This document shows positions 10,207 to 21,079 of a stretch of DNA of 64,000 nucleotides, in pieces (position 1 is the stretch's first letter; each line of letters starts with the position of its first letter). The position numbers and the translations under genes are program-made. The stretch is taken from positions 1,646,830 to 1,710,829 of the forward strand of contig NC_135161.1 of NCBI RefSeq assembly GCF_050948215.1, written 5' to 3'. Origin of the DNA: Halictus rubicundus (Eukaryota; Arthropoda; Insecta; Hymenoptera; Halictidae). Below the pieces are notes generated by a model. It was not told where the DNA came from and did no database searches. It worked only from the letters and a program-made list of their open reading frames with translations.

Positions 10207-13200
10207 TTAATCCCGCGAAGAGGATTGTCGTCCTGGAAAATAAGATTTTAGTCTGTTACCGTGTACTTTCTTATCGTTAATGACATAATACGGTGTGCAT
10301 ACTTTATCAATCGTGAATGGTCCTAACCATTCTATGTCTAATTTGTGTTCCTTATGATCATTGTGTATCAAAACTTGATCTCCTTCTTTGAAAATTGATT
10401 GCGGTTTAATAATTTTACGTCGCTGGTCTCTTTGATATCTTTGTTTACTCTTTAGCAAGGTGTCTCGGGCTCTTTTCAATCGTGAGTCCCATTCTTTTTT
10501 TCGAAAGGATACTTCGTCTTCGTAACTTCGCTGAGGATTTTTGGAAATGGTTGAAGGTAGGTTAGCTTTGTGTCCAAACGTTAGTTCAAAAGGTGTGTAG
10601 CCTGTGGCGTCGTGTGTCATTGTGTTATACGCTAAGCAAACAAAGTTCAATTGTTCGTCCCATTCGTCGGTGGATGTTTGTTGTATTGATTTTAACATGT
10701 CAGTGACAACTGCGTGCGTTCTTTCTAGGGATCCGTTGCTTTGCGGGTGGAATGCGGTAGTTTTGATATGTTTTATGTTAAAAGCTTCCTCGTATCTTTG
10801 CATTAGTTCGGAAATGAAATTCTGTCCTCTGTCTGTTAGTATTTTCTTGGGTGCGGAGAATACATAAATGTAGTGGTTCAGTAGGGCGTCCCATATGGAT
10901 TCGGTTCGTTGCGTCTTGAGGGGTACTAGTATAAGATATTTAGTCAGTTCGTCATGAATCGAGAGTATGTACTGATTACAGTTCTTCGTTTTTTGTAACG
11001 GTCCTAACAAATCCATAGCTATTTTTTCGTTCGAGTCTATCGGGGTGTCGGTTATGCATGGTTCTTCTCTTGGGCGAATTCGCGTGAGTCTAGCTCGTTG
11101 GCAAGTGTCGCATGTCTCAATGTATTCCTGAATTAGTTTAAACAAGTTCGGTATTTTGTAGTTAATTTTGATTCTGTCATAGGCTTTCTGTATTCCGGGG
11201 TGTCCGATTAATTCGTGATTTTCTTTGATAATTTGTTTAATTTCGTCGTCGGTCAATTCTTTTACTGGTTCCCATGCAAATTCTATCTCTTTGTCCGTGT
11301 CGTTAAAGAACATGAGCATTCTCTTGATCGTATTTCTATCCTGAATTGAAATATCATTGTCTCCTATACCAATTCGATTCGTGTTCCTGATGATTTTATT
11401 CAACATGTTTAGCCATTTTTCTTTACCTTCGTGCGCGCCTAATTGGTCTGAAGTTAGTTGGAAGAAGTTCTTTTTATTGGGTACGATCTTTAGTGGTTTC
11501 GGAAGTTCGTCTGAGGTTTCCCAGGTTTGGTATCTGGACAGTAAGTCTGTGGGTTCGTCTTGTGCTGTAATCGCGTGAATTCGGGATAAACAGTCGGCAG
11601 CGGTATTGTCTTTTCCTTTAGTGTACTGTATTTCGTATTCGTATTCCTCTAGTCGTAGACTCCATCTGATCAGTCGAGATGAGGGGTCTTTGCAATTTTG
11701 TAACCATGTCAAGGCTTGGTGATCGGTTCTAATAATGAATTTTCTTCCTAACAGGTATTGTCGAAGTCTTTTAGTTGCCCATACAATTGCTAACAGCTCC
11801 TTTTCGGTAGTCGAGTAATTTCGTTCGGGCGGATTGAGAGTTCGTGAAATATAGCAACAGGGGTGTCCGTCTTGCGAAAGGATGGCTCCTATTCCTAAAT
11901 TACTTGCGTCAGTCGTTAGGGTGAATTGTTTTTCAAAGTCAGGGAATTTGAGAACTGGTGCGGTACATAATTTCTTTTTTAGTGTGTCAAAGCTGGTCTG
12001 CGTCTGTTCGTTCCAGTGAAACGGTACGGTCTTTTTCGTCAGTTCGGTCAATGGTTTCGCGATTTTGCTAAAGTTTCGTATACATTTTCGATAATATCCC
12101 GCGAGTCCTAAGAATGATTTTGCGTCGGTCGGTGTTTTAGGGATTTTGAAATTTTGAACGGCTTCTAGTTTCTTTGGATTGGGCTTTATTCCTTCAGAGG
12201 TTACTATGTGGCCTAAGTACTCTAGTTCTGGCTTTAGAAATTCACATTTGTCCGGTTGCAGTTTCAATCCTAATTCTCTTAATCTTTGTAACACGATTGC
12301 TAAATTTCTGTTATGTTCTTCGATGGATTGTCCGAATATTACAATATCGTCTAGATACACGAAGCAATGTTTGTTTATAAGTCCACGTAGGGCGGTATCC
12401 ATCATTCTCTGGAAAGTTGCTGGGGCGTTCTTCAGTCCAAATGGCATTCTATTATAGTGATAGTGTCCTTGGGGAGTAGAAAAGGCGGTGTATTTTTTGG
12501 ATTTCTCTTCCATCGGGATCTGATGGAAACCCGAGGATAAGTCTAAAGCTGAGAAGAATTTCGCGTTTCCGAGTTGTGATAAAATGTCGTCTATGTCGGG
12601 TAAGGGGTATGCGTCCTGGTCAGTCAATTCGTTCAGTTTTCTAAAGTCAATAACTATCCTCCACTTTTGTTTGCCTGATGCGTCTGATTTTTTCGGTACC
12701 ACCCAGACTGGTGAATTGTAAGGGGAATCGCTGGGTTCAATTATTCCTTTTTCTAACATCTCGTCCATTTGCTTGCTAATTTCTGCTTTGTGGCATTCAG
12801 GTGGTTTGTACGATTTTGTGTTAATGACCTTGTTTTCTTTTAGTGTTATCGTGTGTTTAGTGAGGTTGGTGCAAGGTAGGAATTCTTTTTCTAAATTGAA
12901 AACATCGATATAAAATAGAAGCAATTTTTCTATAGGTTGTTTCAAATTGTTTTCTATATGTGAAAGTCTAATTATTTCTTTAAAGGTGGATATTTGATCG
13001 TAGGTGTTAGAATTTTCAATATTGTTAGTAATTTGTTTTTCTGACTCACCACAATTGATAAAGCATACCGTGGTAGGTTTTCCCTCGAGGTACACAAGTT
13101 CGTGGATTCTCTCGCCTTTTTTGATAGTTTGATTCTGAAATGTTAATATCGTGTCGTTTAATTTCAAATGATCGTTAGTGATGCTGAAGTTAAATTGTTT

Positions 13201-13623
13201 CATGGCTGGTAACCCGAATATGCCGTCTTCAATGATAGGAAAAGTTTCGTCTACGATATAAAATTTTATAAATTGACCGGCTATTCTAAAATTAGTGAAT
13301 TCGTTCGTTCGGAATTTAGAATGTCCCATAGCAAACTGTTTGGTTTCGTGGTCGGTATAGATCTTCATTCCTGCAGGTCTTCGTCTGACAAGGTTGACTC
13401 CTGCTCCTGAATCGACGAGAAATCTCCATTGTTGTCCGGATGGGGATCGTAATAGGATTGTTGGTAGTTGCCCGGTGACGGTGTTGATTCGTAATAGTTC
13501 GTTTCTTCCTCGGTTGATACCACAGTGTTGTTCACTCGCGGTGGTCCGCGTTCCTGTGGGGCTCGCACTTGAAAATTTGAGCACTGGTTGGCGGTGTGGC
13601 CGATTTTTCCACATTTGAAGCAT
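10207..13623 (-). CDS. pol: Gypsy/errantivirus Pol polyprotein (protease-RT-RNase H-integrase), intact
   Basis: One uninterrupted frame of about 1,138 codons. In order: aspartic protease (FLVDSGAGVNLV, about residues 68-80), reverse transcriptase with YLDDIVIFG near residue 420, RNase H (TDASNLGIGAILSQ and TDHQALTWL), the HHCC zinc module of integrase (HELIGHPG...CDTCQRA), the integrase core with D, D and E residues (MDLLGPL, LTDRGQNF, GSLERTH) and a C-terminal domain. Length and order match the family. The first 20 or so codons overlap the Gag zinc knuckle in the other frame, and the pol frame is -1 relative to the Gag C-terminus, consistent with expression by -1 ribosomal frameshifting. Translation probably does not start at the first ATG. 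Confidence 0.93.
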   Translation of the reverse strand: MLQMWKNRPHRQPVLKFSSASPTGTRTTASEQHCGINRGRNELLRINTVTGQLPTILLRSPSGQQWRFLVDSGAGVNLVRRRPAGMKIYTDHETKQFAMGHSKFRTNEFTNFRIAGQFIKFYIVDETFPIIEDGIFGLPAMKQFNFSITNDHLKLNDTILTFQNQTIKKGERIHELVYLEGKPTTVCFINCGESEKQITNNIENSNTYDQISTFKEIIRLSHIENNLKQPIEKLLLFYIDVFNLEKEFLPCTNLTKHTITLKENKVINTKSYKPPECHKAEISKQMDEMLEKGIIEPSDSPYNSPVWVVPKKSDASGKQKWRIVIDFRKLNELTDQDAYPLPDIDDILSQLGNAKFFSALDLSSGFHQIPMEEKSKKYTAFSTPQGHYHYNRMPFGLKNAPATFQRMMDTALRGLINKHCFVYLDDIVIFGQSIEEHNRNLAIVLQRLRELGLKLQPDKCEFLKPELEYLGHIVTSEGIKPNPKKLEAVQNFKIPKTPTDAKSFLGLAGYYRKCIRNFSKIAKPLTELTKKTVPFHWNEQTQTSFDTLKKKLCTAPVLKFPDFEKQFTLTTDASNLGIGAILSQDGHPCCYISRTLNPPERNYSTTEKELLAIVWATKRLRQYLLGRKFIIRTDHQALTWLQNCKDPSSRLIRWSLRLEEYEYEIQYTKGKDNTAADCLSRIHAITAQDEPTDLLSRYQTWETSDELPKPLKIVPNKKNFFQLTSDQLGAHEGKEKWLNMLNKIIRNTNRIGIGDNDISIQDRNTIKRMLMFFNDTDKEIEFAWEPVKELTDDEIKQIIKENHELIGHPGIQKAYDRIKINYKIPNLFKLIQEYIETCDTCQRARLTRIRPREEPCITDTPIDSNEKIAMDLLGPLQKTKNCNQYILSIHDELTKYLILVPLKTQRTESIWDALLNHYIYVFSAPKKILTDRGQNFISELMQRYEEAFNIKHIKTTAFHPQSNGSLERTHAVVTDMLKSIQQTSTDEWDEQLNFVCLAYNTMTHDATGYTPFELTFGHKANLPSTISKNPQRSYEDEVSFRKKEWDSRLKRARDTLLKSKQRYQRDQRRKIIKPQSIFKEGDQVLIHNDHKEHKLDIEWLGPFTIDKVCTPYYVINDKKVHGNRLKSYFPGRQSSSRD

Positions 13624-13999
13624 TTAACCTGTTGTCGGTCGATGAGCGGTCTTCTCTCTGCGAGCTCGTTTCGCCAGGTGCATTTCCTCGCGTTGGGGCA
13701 GGTGGTGCAGTGGTTTTGATTTTAGATCTAATCACGGAATCGTCTTCGGTCATGACGGAAGTATAATCCGCATCGTCATCTTCAGTCATGCTCAAGCCTG
13801 TTAGATTTCTGCCTAATATCTCAATTTCTTTAACGCGTTTCTTATTCTCTTTGTCTACCGATTGTAAAGCGGCTTCTAGCATGGAAATTCTTTGGCTGTA
13901 CATATCTTGTTGGCGAGTAATAGTTTCATTCTGTTTTCTAATTGTCTCCAATAATTCTTTCACTTGAGCGTCAGAGGTGCTGGGTTGTGATTTACTCAT
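13365..13999 (-). pseudogene. gag: Gag of the errantivirus-type element, apparently lacking capsid
   Basis: The ATG at 13999 opens a frame with a coiled-coil-like N-terminus (MSKSQPSTSDAQVKELLETI, then Gln/Lys/Glu-rich helix) for about 110 codons. The zinc knuckle CFKCGKIGHTANQC (13600-13560) and the C-terminus down to 13365 are in a different frame. Together they give only about 200 residues, and the capsid/major-homology part found in Gypsy Gag proteins of 400 or more residues is not seen. An internal deletion or rearrangement near 13660-13720 that also shifted the frame would explain this. The pol frame begins across the zinc knuckle. Confidence 0.65.
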
Positions 14000-14230
14000 G
14001 ATTCTAACTGAATCTACACTGTCTCTTGAACTGTTGCTAGAGAAGCTATCTCTCCTAGTTCTGTACGTTATAAAGGGATCCAGAGTTACTTACTTCTGGT
14101 CTTTTCTTCGTTTTGCGTGGTTCCAAAGGTGCACGTATGCAGCTCGTAGTGTGGTCCGCTGATCCTCTGGGTCGAGTGTTCCCGTGGGCCGAAACGCGTG
14201 ATTTCGTTTACACTGACTCTAGTGGATCCT

Positions 14231-14246
14231 GGCAGGATCGCCAAAA
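14231..14246 (-). promoter_or_regulatory. Primer-binding site of the errantivirus-type element
   Basis: Directly after the 5' LTR (minus strand), three bases separate it from TGGCGATCCTGCC, the usual TGG start of a tRNA-complementary site. It resembles TGGCGA-type sites used by some Gypsy groups; the exact tRNA cannot be assigned without a tRNA set. Confidence 0.55.
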
Positions 14247-14553
14247 TGTCACGTAATAATCAAGAAGAAAATATAAAAAAAAACTTTATTGCTCAACCGG
14301 AGTTGAGTACCACTGAGTTAGTTACAAAGATTATTACAATGATTGAAATACACGGAGAACGTACGTAGGCGATACTAAAACAAAACTGAACGCTCGTGCC
14401 CTGGGGCGGCGGCCTCTTATACCGTTGGAGACAACTGACCGCTGAGGATATTTGATCCCTTCTTATCAACAGGACTTCTCCGAAGGTGGTGCCGTGTGCA
14501 ACGAAGGTGTTGCCGTGTGCAACGGGCCATAATCAGGTGTGGTCCCTGTCACA
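14247..14553 (-). repeat. 5' LTR of the errantivirus-type element
   Basis: Copy of 8333-8639, 307 bp, one visible base difference, followed by the AAGG target duplication. Confidence 0.9.
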
Positions 14554-14700
14554 AAGGAATGGGCGGAGGGACTGGAGCTGATGAACCGGGGCTCCGTGGC
14601 CACGTGCGTGCGGCGGAATGGCTGATCTATTGTCGACCTGACATGGGCCACACCCGCAGCCGTGCGCCGTGTACCTGGGTCTCGAAGGGTCTCGAAGGGT
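14554..14700 (+). mobile_element. R1-clade LINE, second half of the split AP-endonuclease fragment
   Basis: Removing the errantivirus and one AAGG copy joins the reading ...GRAMK at 8332 in frame to EWAEGLELMNRG here, then VATCVRRNG, a TGA stop and SIVDLTWATPAA. This is the endonuclease region of R1-clade elements. Similarity fades by about 14700. Reverse transcriptase is missing. Confidence 0.7.
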
Positions 14701-14853
14701 CCCAAGATTTTTTCCACAAAGTTAGACTAATATTACACCTCGCCAAAACGATTAGTTCTAGATCGGAGCTTTTCAAAGGATTTTTTGTATTCCTCCATAA
14801 ATAAAAAATGAAAATAACGCAAAGAGACTTCGGGTTAGTCCACATAAAGAAAT
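14701..14853. other. Short unassigned spacer
   Basis: A 10-bp direct repeat (gtctcgaagg) near 14683-14700, then AT-rich sequence up to the BEL LTR. Nothing recognised. Confidence 0.4.
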
Positions 14854-15368
14854 TGTTTTGGATCTTCGTTGGGTTCCGTAACGTGGAACCTTTAACTTAC
14901 GATCGCGAAATGTTCAAGAAATAAAGTCGGAATTTGTGGGAGAGCTAACTGATTTATTGTCACCGTCACTGCGTTTCTCGGAAAAGAGGAAGAGGGCTCG
15001 ACGGATTGCCGTGTATATTGACGGGGCTCTCTCCCCTCGCCGCGCACCCCGAACTACTCGGTCCGCCCGAAGTGTGCGGGGAGAGAGAGAGACGAACCGC
15101 GACGACGGCCGAGTCCTCAATACAAACAAAGTTCGGCAGTCGCTAATTTGCCGTGTGTGCGTGCGGACGCACAGCGGCATCGAACAGCTGATTGCTCTAA
15201 CATACCGCCCGCCTCGTTGTCGGGTCGGCAACGAAATAGTACAATGGTTTTCGGATGTTATACAGAGAAGTGAACAGAGTGAACGGCGTGAACGAAGTGA
15301 ACAAAGTGAACAAAGTGAGCTACAGATATTTACAGTTATTTACAATATGTACAATGTGCGTCTAAACA
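14854..15368 (-). repeat. 3' LTR of the BEL/Pao element
   Basis: On the minus strand TGTTTAGACGCACATTG...GATCCAAAACA, bounded by TG/CA and preceded by the purine-rich CACGGCGGGCGG. Near its start it contains a 9-bp minisatellite (GAACAAAGT type, about six units at 15268-15320 on plus). Confidence 0.85.
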
Positions 15369-15387
15369 CCGCCCGCCGTGAAGGGAG

Positions 15388-18300
15388 TCACGTTTCCTCG
15401 CCGGTGGAATGCTCTGAGGAAATGAGCGGTACAAGGCGCTGGATGGCTCTGGTGGTGGTACGGGTAGCGGTCTTCACGGCAGCCACACGCACTCGTCCGT
15501 CGGATCCCCGATGCACTTCGACGACGCGTCCGAGAGGCCATTTCGTAGGCGGCGCGAGATCGTCCTTCAGGAGCACGACCGCTCCGACAGCAAGATTCTC
15601 CCGTGCCCTTTGCCATTTCGGAAGAGTCTGCAACTGGCTCAGGTATTCCGTACGCCACCGCTGCCAGAAACCTTCCAGAAGTCTGGATACAAGGTTCCAT
15701 CTCCGTCGGCCTGCATCGTACGTGATTTCGTCACGCGGTTCTGGAACTGCGCACAAAGAAGAAGCGTTAACCAAATGATTCGGCGTGAGGAAGGGAGGAT
15801 CATTTGGATCGTCGGACAAGGCGGAGAGGGGTCGAGAGTTCATGCAAGCTTCCACTTGACACAGCAGGGTGGAAAGCTCCTCGAAGGTGAGCTGTTGTTC
15901 CCCTATTGTGCGTCGTAGATGCCTCTTCGCGGATTTCACGGCCGCTTCCCACAGACCGCCGAAATGAGGAGAATACGGCGGTATGAAGCTCCATTCCGTT
16001 CCGTCGGCGGCCAGCAATTCCGCCGTTTCCTTGTAAAAGGTCGATGCAGCGTTGAACATGCGCTTCAGAAGCTGATCGGCACCTCTGAACGTCGTAGCGT
16101 TGTCACTCAGCATCTGGTGACATCTTCCGCGTCTAGCTACGAAGCGTTTGAAAGCGGCGATGAAGGAGGCTGAGGACAGATCGGACACGACATCTAAGTG
16201 GACCGCCTTCGTGCACAGGCACACGAAAACGACGATGTATCCCTTGGTTGTCCGCTGTCCCCTTGCTCTCGTCATGAGCATCGGAATCGGACCAGCATAA
16301 TCGACTCCGCTGACCGAGAATGCCCTTGCTGGTTGCACTCGCTGGGCAGGCAGCATTCCCATTTGCTGGTTGCTGGTGCGCCCTTGGAGTCGAGTGCAGG
16401 TAACGCAGCCTTTTACGACCCGTTTCACCAGCGTCTTGTCTCGCGGAATCCAGTGGCGGAGCCTGAGCGTCGCCCGCGTCAAGTTCACTCCCCCATGGAG
16501 CGTCCGAAGATGAGCTGACCGAATCAACAATGATGCCAACGGAGACTGTCGGTCGATTATCACAGGATGTCTCTGGTCGAATGAAACTGCTGCGTGGTCC
16601 AGTCGTCCTCCCACTCGTAAGACACCTTGACGATCTATAATCGGCCGAAGAGAAACAAGGGTCGAGGTCGATTTAACTATCTTACCCTTCTCCATTTCCG
16701 CAAGTTCGTCGCCAAAGTCGTCAGCTTGGCTCATTCGGTGGACGCTCACCCACGCCTCGTCGATTTCAGTGGCTGTCAGGAACCCGTGCTGCGGTGTACC
16801 GATGGAGCGAGCGTTATTTGCGAAGCGTCGCATATACGCGGTCACTCGGACCAGCCTCAACGCTGACGAGAATCGGAGAGTGTCCCAGGGCGATTCGAAG
16901 ACGGCTCGCAGACTGGGATGGTCGCCGGACTTCGTCTTCCTTACCATCGTCGTCGTCACCGTCACTCTGCGCTCCGGAGCCTCGCTCTCGTCGACGTCAC
17001 GTGCGCCAGGCCAATCCTCCTGAGGCCCTGACAACCACGAGGGACCGCTCCACCAGAGGTCATCGTCGACCAGTACCTGCGCTAAAATCCCACGCGTGAC
17101 AAGGTCCGCAGGATTTTCGTCTGTCCTCGCGTGTCGCCACTCAACGTCCGGCAGCAGGCGCTGGATCTCGGCCACCCTATGCGCCACAAACGGTTTCCAC
17201 CTGGAAGCATGAGACCTCACCCAGGCTAGGACGACCGATGCATCGGTCCACGCATGCATAGTCACGCTGTGAGGCCGCATCGAATCTCCTACTGCTCTCA
17301 GCAATCGGGCCAGCAGTAGGGCGCCGCACAGCTCCAGCCTGGGAATACTCTGTGGTTTCGTTGGAGCGACCTTGGTCTTCGCCATCAGTCTCGGCCCTTG
17401 CACCGGTAACTGGCACCCTTATGAAGACGGCTGCGGAGTATGCCCTTTCCGACGCGTCGCTGAATCCGTGCAGCTCTATACTGTCGCTGGTCGCCGCACG
17501 ATAGCCAATCCATCTCGGAACTGTGATTCGATCGGTCCTCTCCATCTCGAATCGAAGTTGCTTCCATCGCTCGGAAAACAGCTCAGACAGCGGCTCGTCC
17601 CACGACAATCCAGACAACCAGAGGTCCTGCAGCAAGATCTTCGCAGCAATGCTGATCGGAGACAACCACCCCAATGGATCGAAAAGCCTGGCCGTCTCAG
17701 ACAAAACCGATCGTTTTGTCCATCGCTGACCTGATGTGGCAGTCCTGAGCTTCGGAGCCGCAAGAGACAGAGTGTCGTTCGCTGTGCTCCATTTGAGTCC
17801 CAGTGCTCCTGCCTCTTGGTGACCCTGCAACAACTGAACGAGACCGGAGCTCGACGACAAGTAGTTGGTCGCCCACTTATCCAGCGGGAATCCGCCCGCC
17901 GTCAGGATGTCCGTGAGTTGACGTCGAGCCTCCTCGGTGTCGTCGATGTCATCTCCTCCGGCCAGAATGTCATCGACATACGAATTCGCTCGGAGAATCG
18001 CTGCACCCCGCGGAAATCGAGCCTTCTCGTCGTCGGCAAGTTGGAGCAGTACTCTCGAGGCGAGGTACGGAGCCGACGTCGTGCCGTAGGTCACCGTCGT
18101 CAAACGGAAGTCCCGTACTTCCTCGCTTGGATCGTTCCTCCAGACGATCCTCTGCCAGTCCCTGTCCTCTGGGTGCACCTTGATCTGGCGAAACATTTTT
18201 ACAATGTCCGTCGAAAAGGCATGCCGATGGAATCGCCACCTCGTTATTACGGCCCAGAGGTCAGTTTGGAGCTTCGGTCCGGCAGCCAGGTAGTCGTTAA

Positions 18301-20597
18301 TGGTACTGCCTCTGCCTGAAACGTAAGAGCCATTAAACACTACCCTTATTTTCTTCCCGGATGGTTTTTCCCGCCACACGGCGTGATGCGGAAGGTAATT
18401 CTCCCCCCCCCCCCCCGCCAGTCGAGTGCCGCGAGACGAACTCCATGTGCCCGAGCCGTTCGTACTCCTTCAGAAATTCGGAGTATTTCTGTCGGAGCGT
18501 CTCGTCCCTTTCTCGTCTCCTTTCGGACGATAAGAGCAAGCGAACGGCAGCCGATCGCGGAACTCCGACATCGGTGCCTGGGGTGGCAACGAACGGTAAG
18601 CGCACAACGTAGCGTCCTTCCCGATCTCTGCGGTGCGTATCCTGGAAGTGCTTTTCGCATGCTTCGTCCTGAGGCGTGCTTATTGTACTCGTTGGTACTT
18701 CCTCCAGTTCCCAGAACCCAGAATTCCCAGAGTTCCCAGAACTCTGCCAATCGTCTCGGAGGTCTCGTGCAGGCTGAACTAGCAAGGATCGCACCCGAGG
18801 TCCAGCGCTGTCGTTCTTCGTGGATGAGGTTGTGCCCATCGGCGCCCAGCCGAAGGGCGTTCGAACAATTGGAGGAGTGTCCATTGGTCCGATTCGATTC
18901 TCGAGGAGGAGGTGACCACACGCATCTGCCCCGAGAAGTAATTCCACCCTGTTCGGAGAGCGGAAGTCCTCGTCGGCCAACGGAAGTCCGTGGAGGTGAG
19001 TCCACTTCTCGTCGTTAATTTCTACCGCTGGAGTCGGAGCGGTAATTTTTCGCGTCACCAGCGCGTTTAACGCGAGTCGGAACTTGGAGTCGCGACTAGA
19101 CGCGAGTAACACGGACACTTCGTGACGTACCGTGCCCACGTTTATCTCCTGGTATCCGGTCAAATGAACCTCCACGTTCCGGCGCGGAAGACGTAACGCT
19201 TGCACGACATCGTCCGTCACGAATGAAATTTCGGACCCGGGATCGAGTAACGCGCGAGCGAAGACACTGCGACCGTTCGGGGACTTCAACTGGACGCGCG
19301 CGGTGGCCAGTAAAACAACGCGATTCGACCTGAACGTGTTCACCGAACTTGTGCTCGGCTGCGCGGGAGCTTCACTCTTCCGGAACGCCTCGTGAAGCGA
19401 AGTGTGGTGATGACCGCCGCACACCATACACCGATAGGAAGACGTGCACGCCGCGAGCAAGTGGGTTCCCGAGAAGCACGAAACGCACAATTTATTCCGA
19501 TACACAAATTCCTTGCGTTCCGGCGCGCTAAGGGTTTTAAACTGGCTGCAGTGCCCTAGCTGGTGATTGTCCGAGCACAGCGGGCACTTCCGAACGTTGC
19601 TGGCCTTCGCGGATGGCCCTTTGGTCATTTGCACAGTCATGGCCGTCCTCTGTTCGGATTTTCGCGTCTCCTCTCGCTTGGTCGTTGTTGACGAACACAT
19701 CGGCTCTTGGGTCGAGGCCAAGGCATGGATGCGTGATTCGAGGAAATCTCGAATCTCCACGAAAGACGGCATGATCGTCGGATCTGGGAACATTTTCTCC
19801 CAGTCCAGGCGCGTCGTCGAGTCCAGCTTCCTGACGAGGAGTGTTACGAACCAGTCGTCCCATGTGTCGACTGATTTTTTTAGCGCGGCCAGAGCATCTC
19901 GAGCTTGACAGAACTCGTCGAGGACTCTGGTCAATTCCTCCGTCGACGCTCGTTTTACTGCCGGGCAGTCCAAAAGTCTTCCGAGGTGAGCGGTGGTCAG
20001 TACACGGATGCCTCCATAACGACGTTCGAGTGCCGCCCACGCCGTCGAATAGTTCGCATCTGTCAGGGATGTACGCGCGATAACCTTCGCAGCCGCACCG
20101 GTGAGGCTCGCCTTCAAATATTGTAGGCGTTGGACGTCCTGCAATCGTTTCGAGTTGTGAATCGTAGCGCGAAACGAATCGCGAAACTCCTCCCACCGTA
20201 GGAGATCGCCCGAAAACTTCTCGATGGTCAGAGTCGGCAATCTGGGTCCGGCGTTGCACTCATGAGACTCGGCTTCAGCCGGAATTGCTGAGGCGACGGG
20301 CTTCAGATTTTCTAGCCTCTCCACCAATTCAGAGGAGTTCTGAATGTAGGCTTCCTCGACTTCGTCGTATAGGCCTCTCTTCCTGTAGTTACTGGCGGCG
20401 TAATCTGGCATCGGTCTCATAGCGTTATGATTTGCGGTGAAGTTGCGCCAGTAACTCTCCAGCAACTCGATTCTTTTCTGCAATACGACCGCGGAGAGTT
20501 TCGCTGCCCCCAATTTGTCGGTATTGACGATGCAGTTCTTGATGCGGCCAGCGATCTCCTCCTGAGCGACCACTACATCGCTGAACGTTTGCGGCAT
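15388..20597 (-). pseudogene. BEL/Pao Gag-Pol polyprotein, two frame breaks
   Basis: The likely start is the ATG at 20597 (MPQTFSDVVVAQ). The first frame (to 18333) has a DUF1759-like Gag, cysteine-rich knuckles (CPLCSDNHQLGHC, CVSCFSGTHLLAAC, CMVCGGHHHTSLH) and an aspartic protease with LLDPGSEISFV. The frame breaks in a 14-base C run (18403-18416). Reverse transcriptase follows (18379-17177), with SYVDDILAGGD and then the RNase H-like LHGFSDASERAYSAAV. A second break lies near 17400. The last frame (17403-15388) holds the rest of RNase H (AWTDASVVLAW), the integrase zinc region (GCVTCTRLQGR), the core (GVDYAGP, LSDNATTF, GLWEAAVKS) and the C-terminal domain. All domains are present, so this is a recently broken copy or a sequence with homopolymer errors. 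Confidence 0.88.
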
Positions 20598-21002
20598 TGT
20601 TTCGGCAGTTAAATTCAAACGAAACGTAAAAACAACCGATCGAGACGCGAAAAACAACGGACTTTACGCGTATCGCGGTGAACACCTTGCCTCGGTCGGT
20701 TCGAGAACGGTTGGTGTCCCGGTGGAAGGTCACGGAATATTCGAATCCGTAACGGTTCGCCACGCGGTCTAAGTACCGTTTTTCGAGAACGGTCTCACGA
20801 ATTCTATTCGAAGAATTCACTTCTGCTCCTTTCCTTTCAGGTGCTTCCTGATTGTCTGCGACGGAGCCTCGGAAGATGCTCGATGCACTCAAGGATCACT
20901 CGAGGAGACAACGGAAGCGCACAACAGAACTCGCGGTGATGCACAGAATTCTTCGTAATTCTGCGGTGGATCGAGTGGAATAGAGAATCGGCACACTCTA
21001 TT

Positions 21003-21020
21003 CCCGGGTTTCGGCACCAA
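21003..21020 (-). promoter_or_regulatory. Primer-binding site of the BEL/Pao element
   Basis: Next to the inner end of the 5' LTR the minus strand reads TTGGTGCCGAAACCCGGG, the TGG-start tRNA-complementary type common in BEL elements. Confidence 0.6.
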
Positions 21021-21021
21021 A

Positions 21022-21079
21022 TGTTTTGGATCTTCGTTGGGTTCCGTAACGTGGAACCTTTAACTTACGATCGCGAAAT
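21022..21079 (-). repeat. Remnant of the BEL/Pao 5' LTR
   Basis: 58 bp matching 14854-14911. The remaining roughly 457 bp are missing and are not found on the far side of the neighbouring element. Confidence 0.8.

Larger units (their letters stand above)
8333..14553 (-). mobile_element. Errantivirus-type Ty3/Gypsy element with env, nearly complete
   Basis: Two 307-bp LTRs (8333-8639 and 14247-14553) flank an internal region coding gag, pol and an env-like ORF on the minus strand. A 4-bp target duplication AAGG flanks it (8329-8332 and 14554-14557). By eye the LTRs differ at one base (CTGTCCGC near 8520 against CTGACCGC in the other), so insertion was recent. Pol is one intact frame. Gag appears to lack its capsid part, and env has a frame break and seems to lack its membrane anchor, so this copy is probably not autonomous although its enzymes look intact. 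Confidence 0.9.
14854..21079 (-). mobile_element. BEL/Pao LTR retrotransposon, 5' LTR mostly lost
   Basis: Gag-pol on the minus strand with a full 3' LTR (14854-15368, 515 bp) and only the last 58 bp of the 5' LTR (21022-21079), identical to 14854-14911 as far as I can see. The order gag with zinc knuckles, protease, reverse transcriptase, RNase H, integrase is that of BEL/Pao. The coding region has two frame breaks. The 5' LTR ends exactly where the long-inverted-repeat element begins. Confidence 0.88.

Noticed and set aside
14936..15778. 280-codon plus-strand open frame rich in Arg
   Set aside because: Lies antisense to the BEL LTR and pol end; no domain; explained by GC-rich composition.
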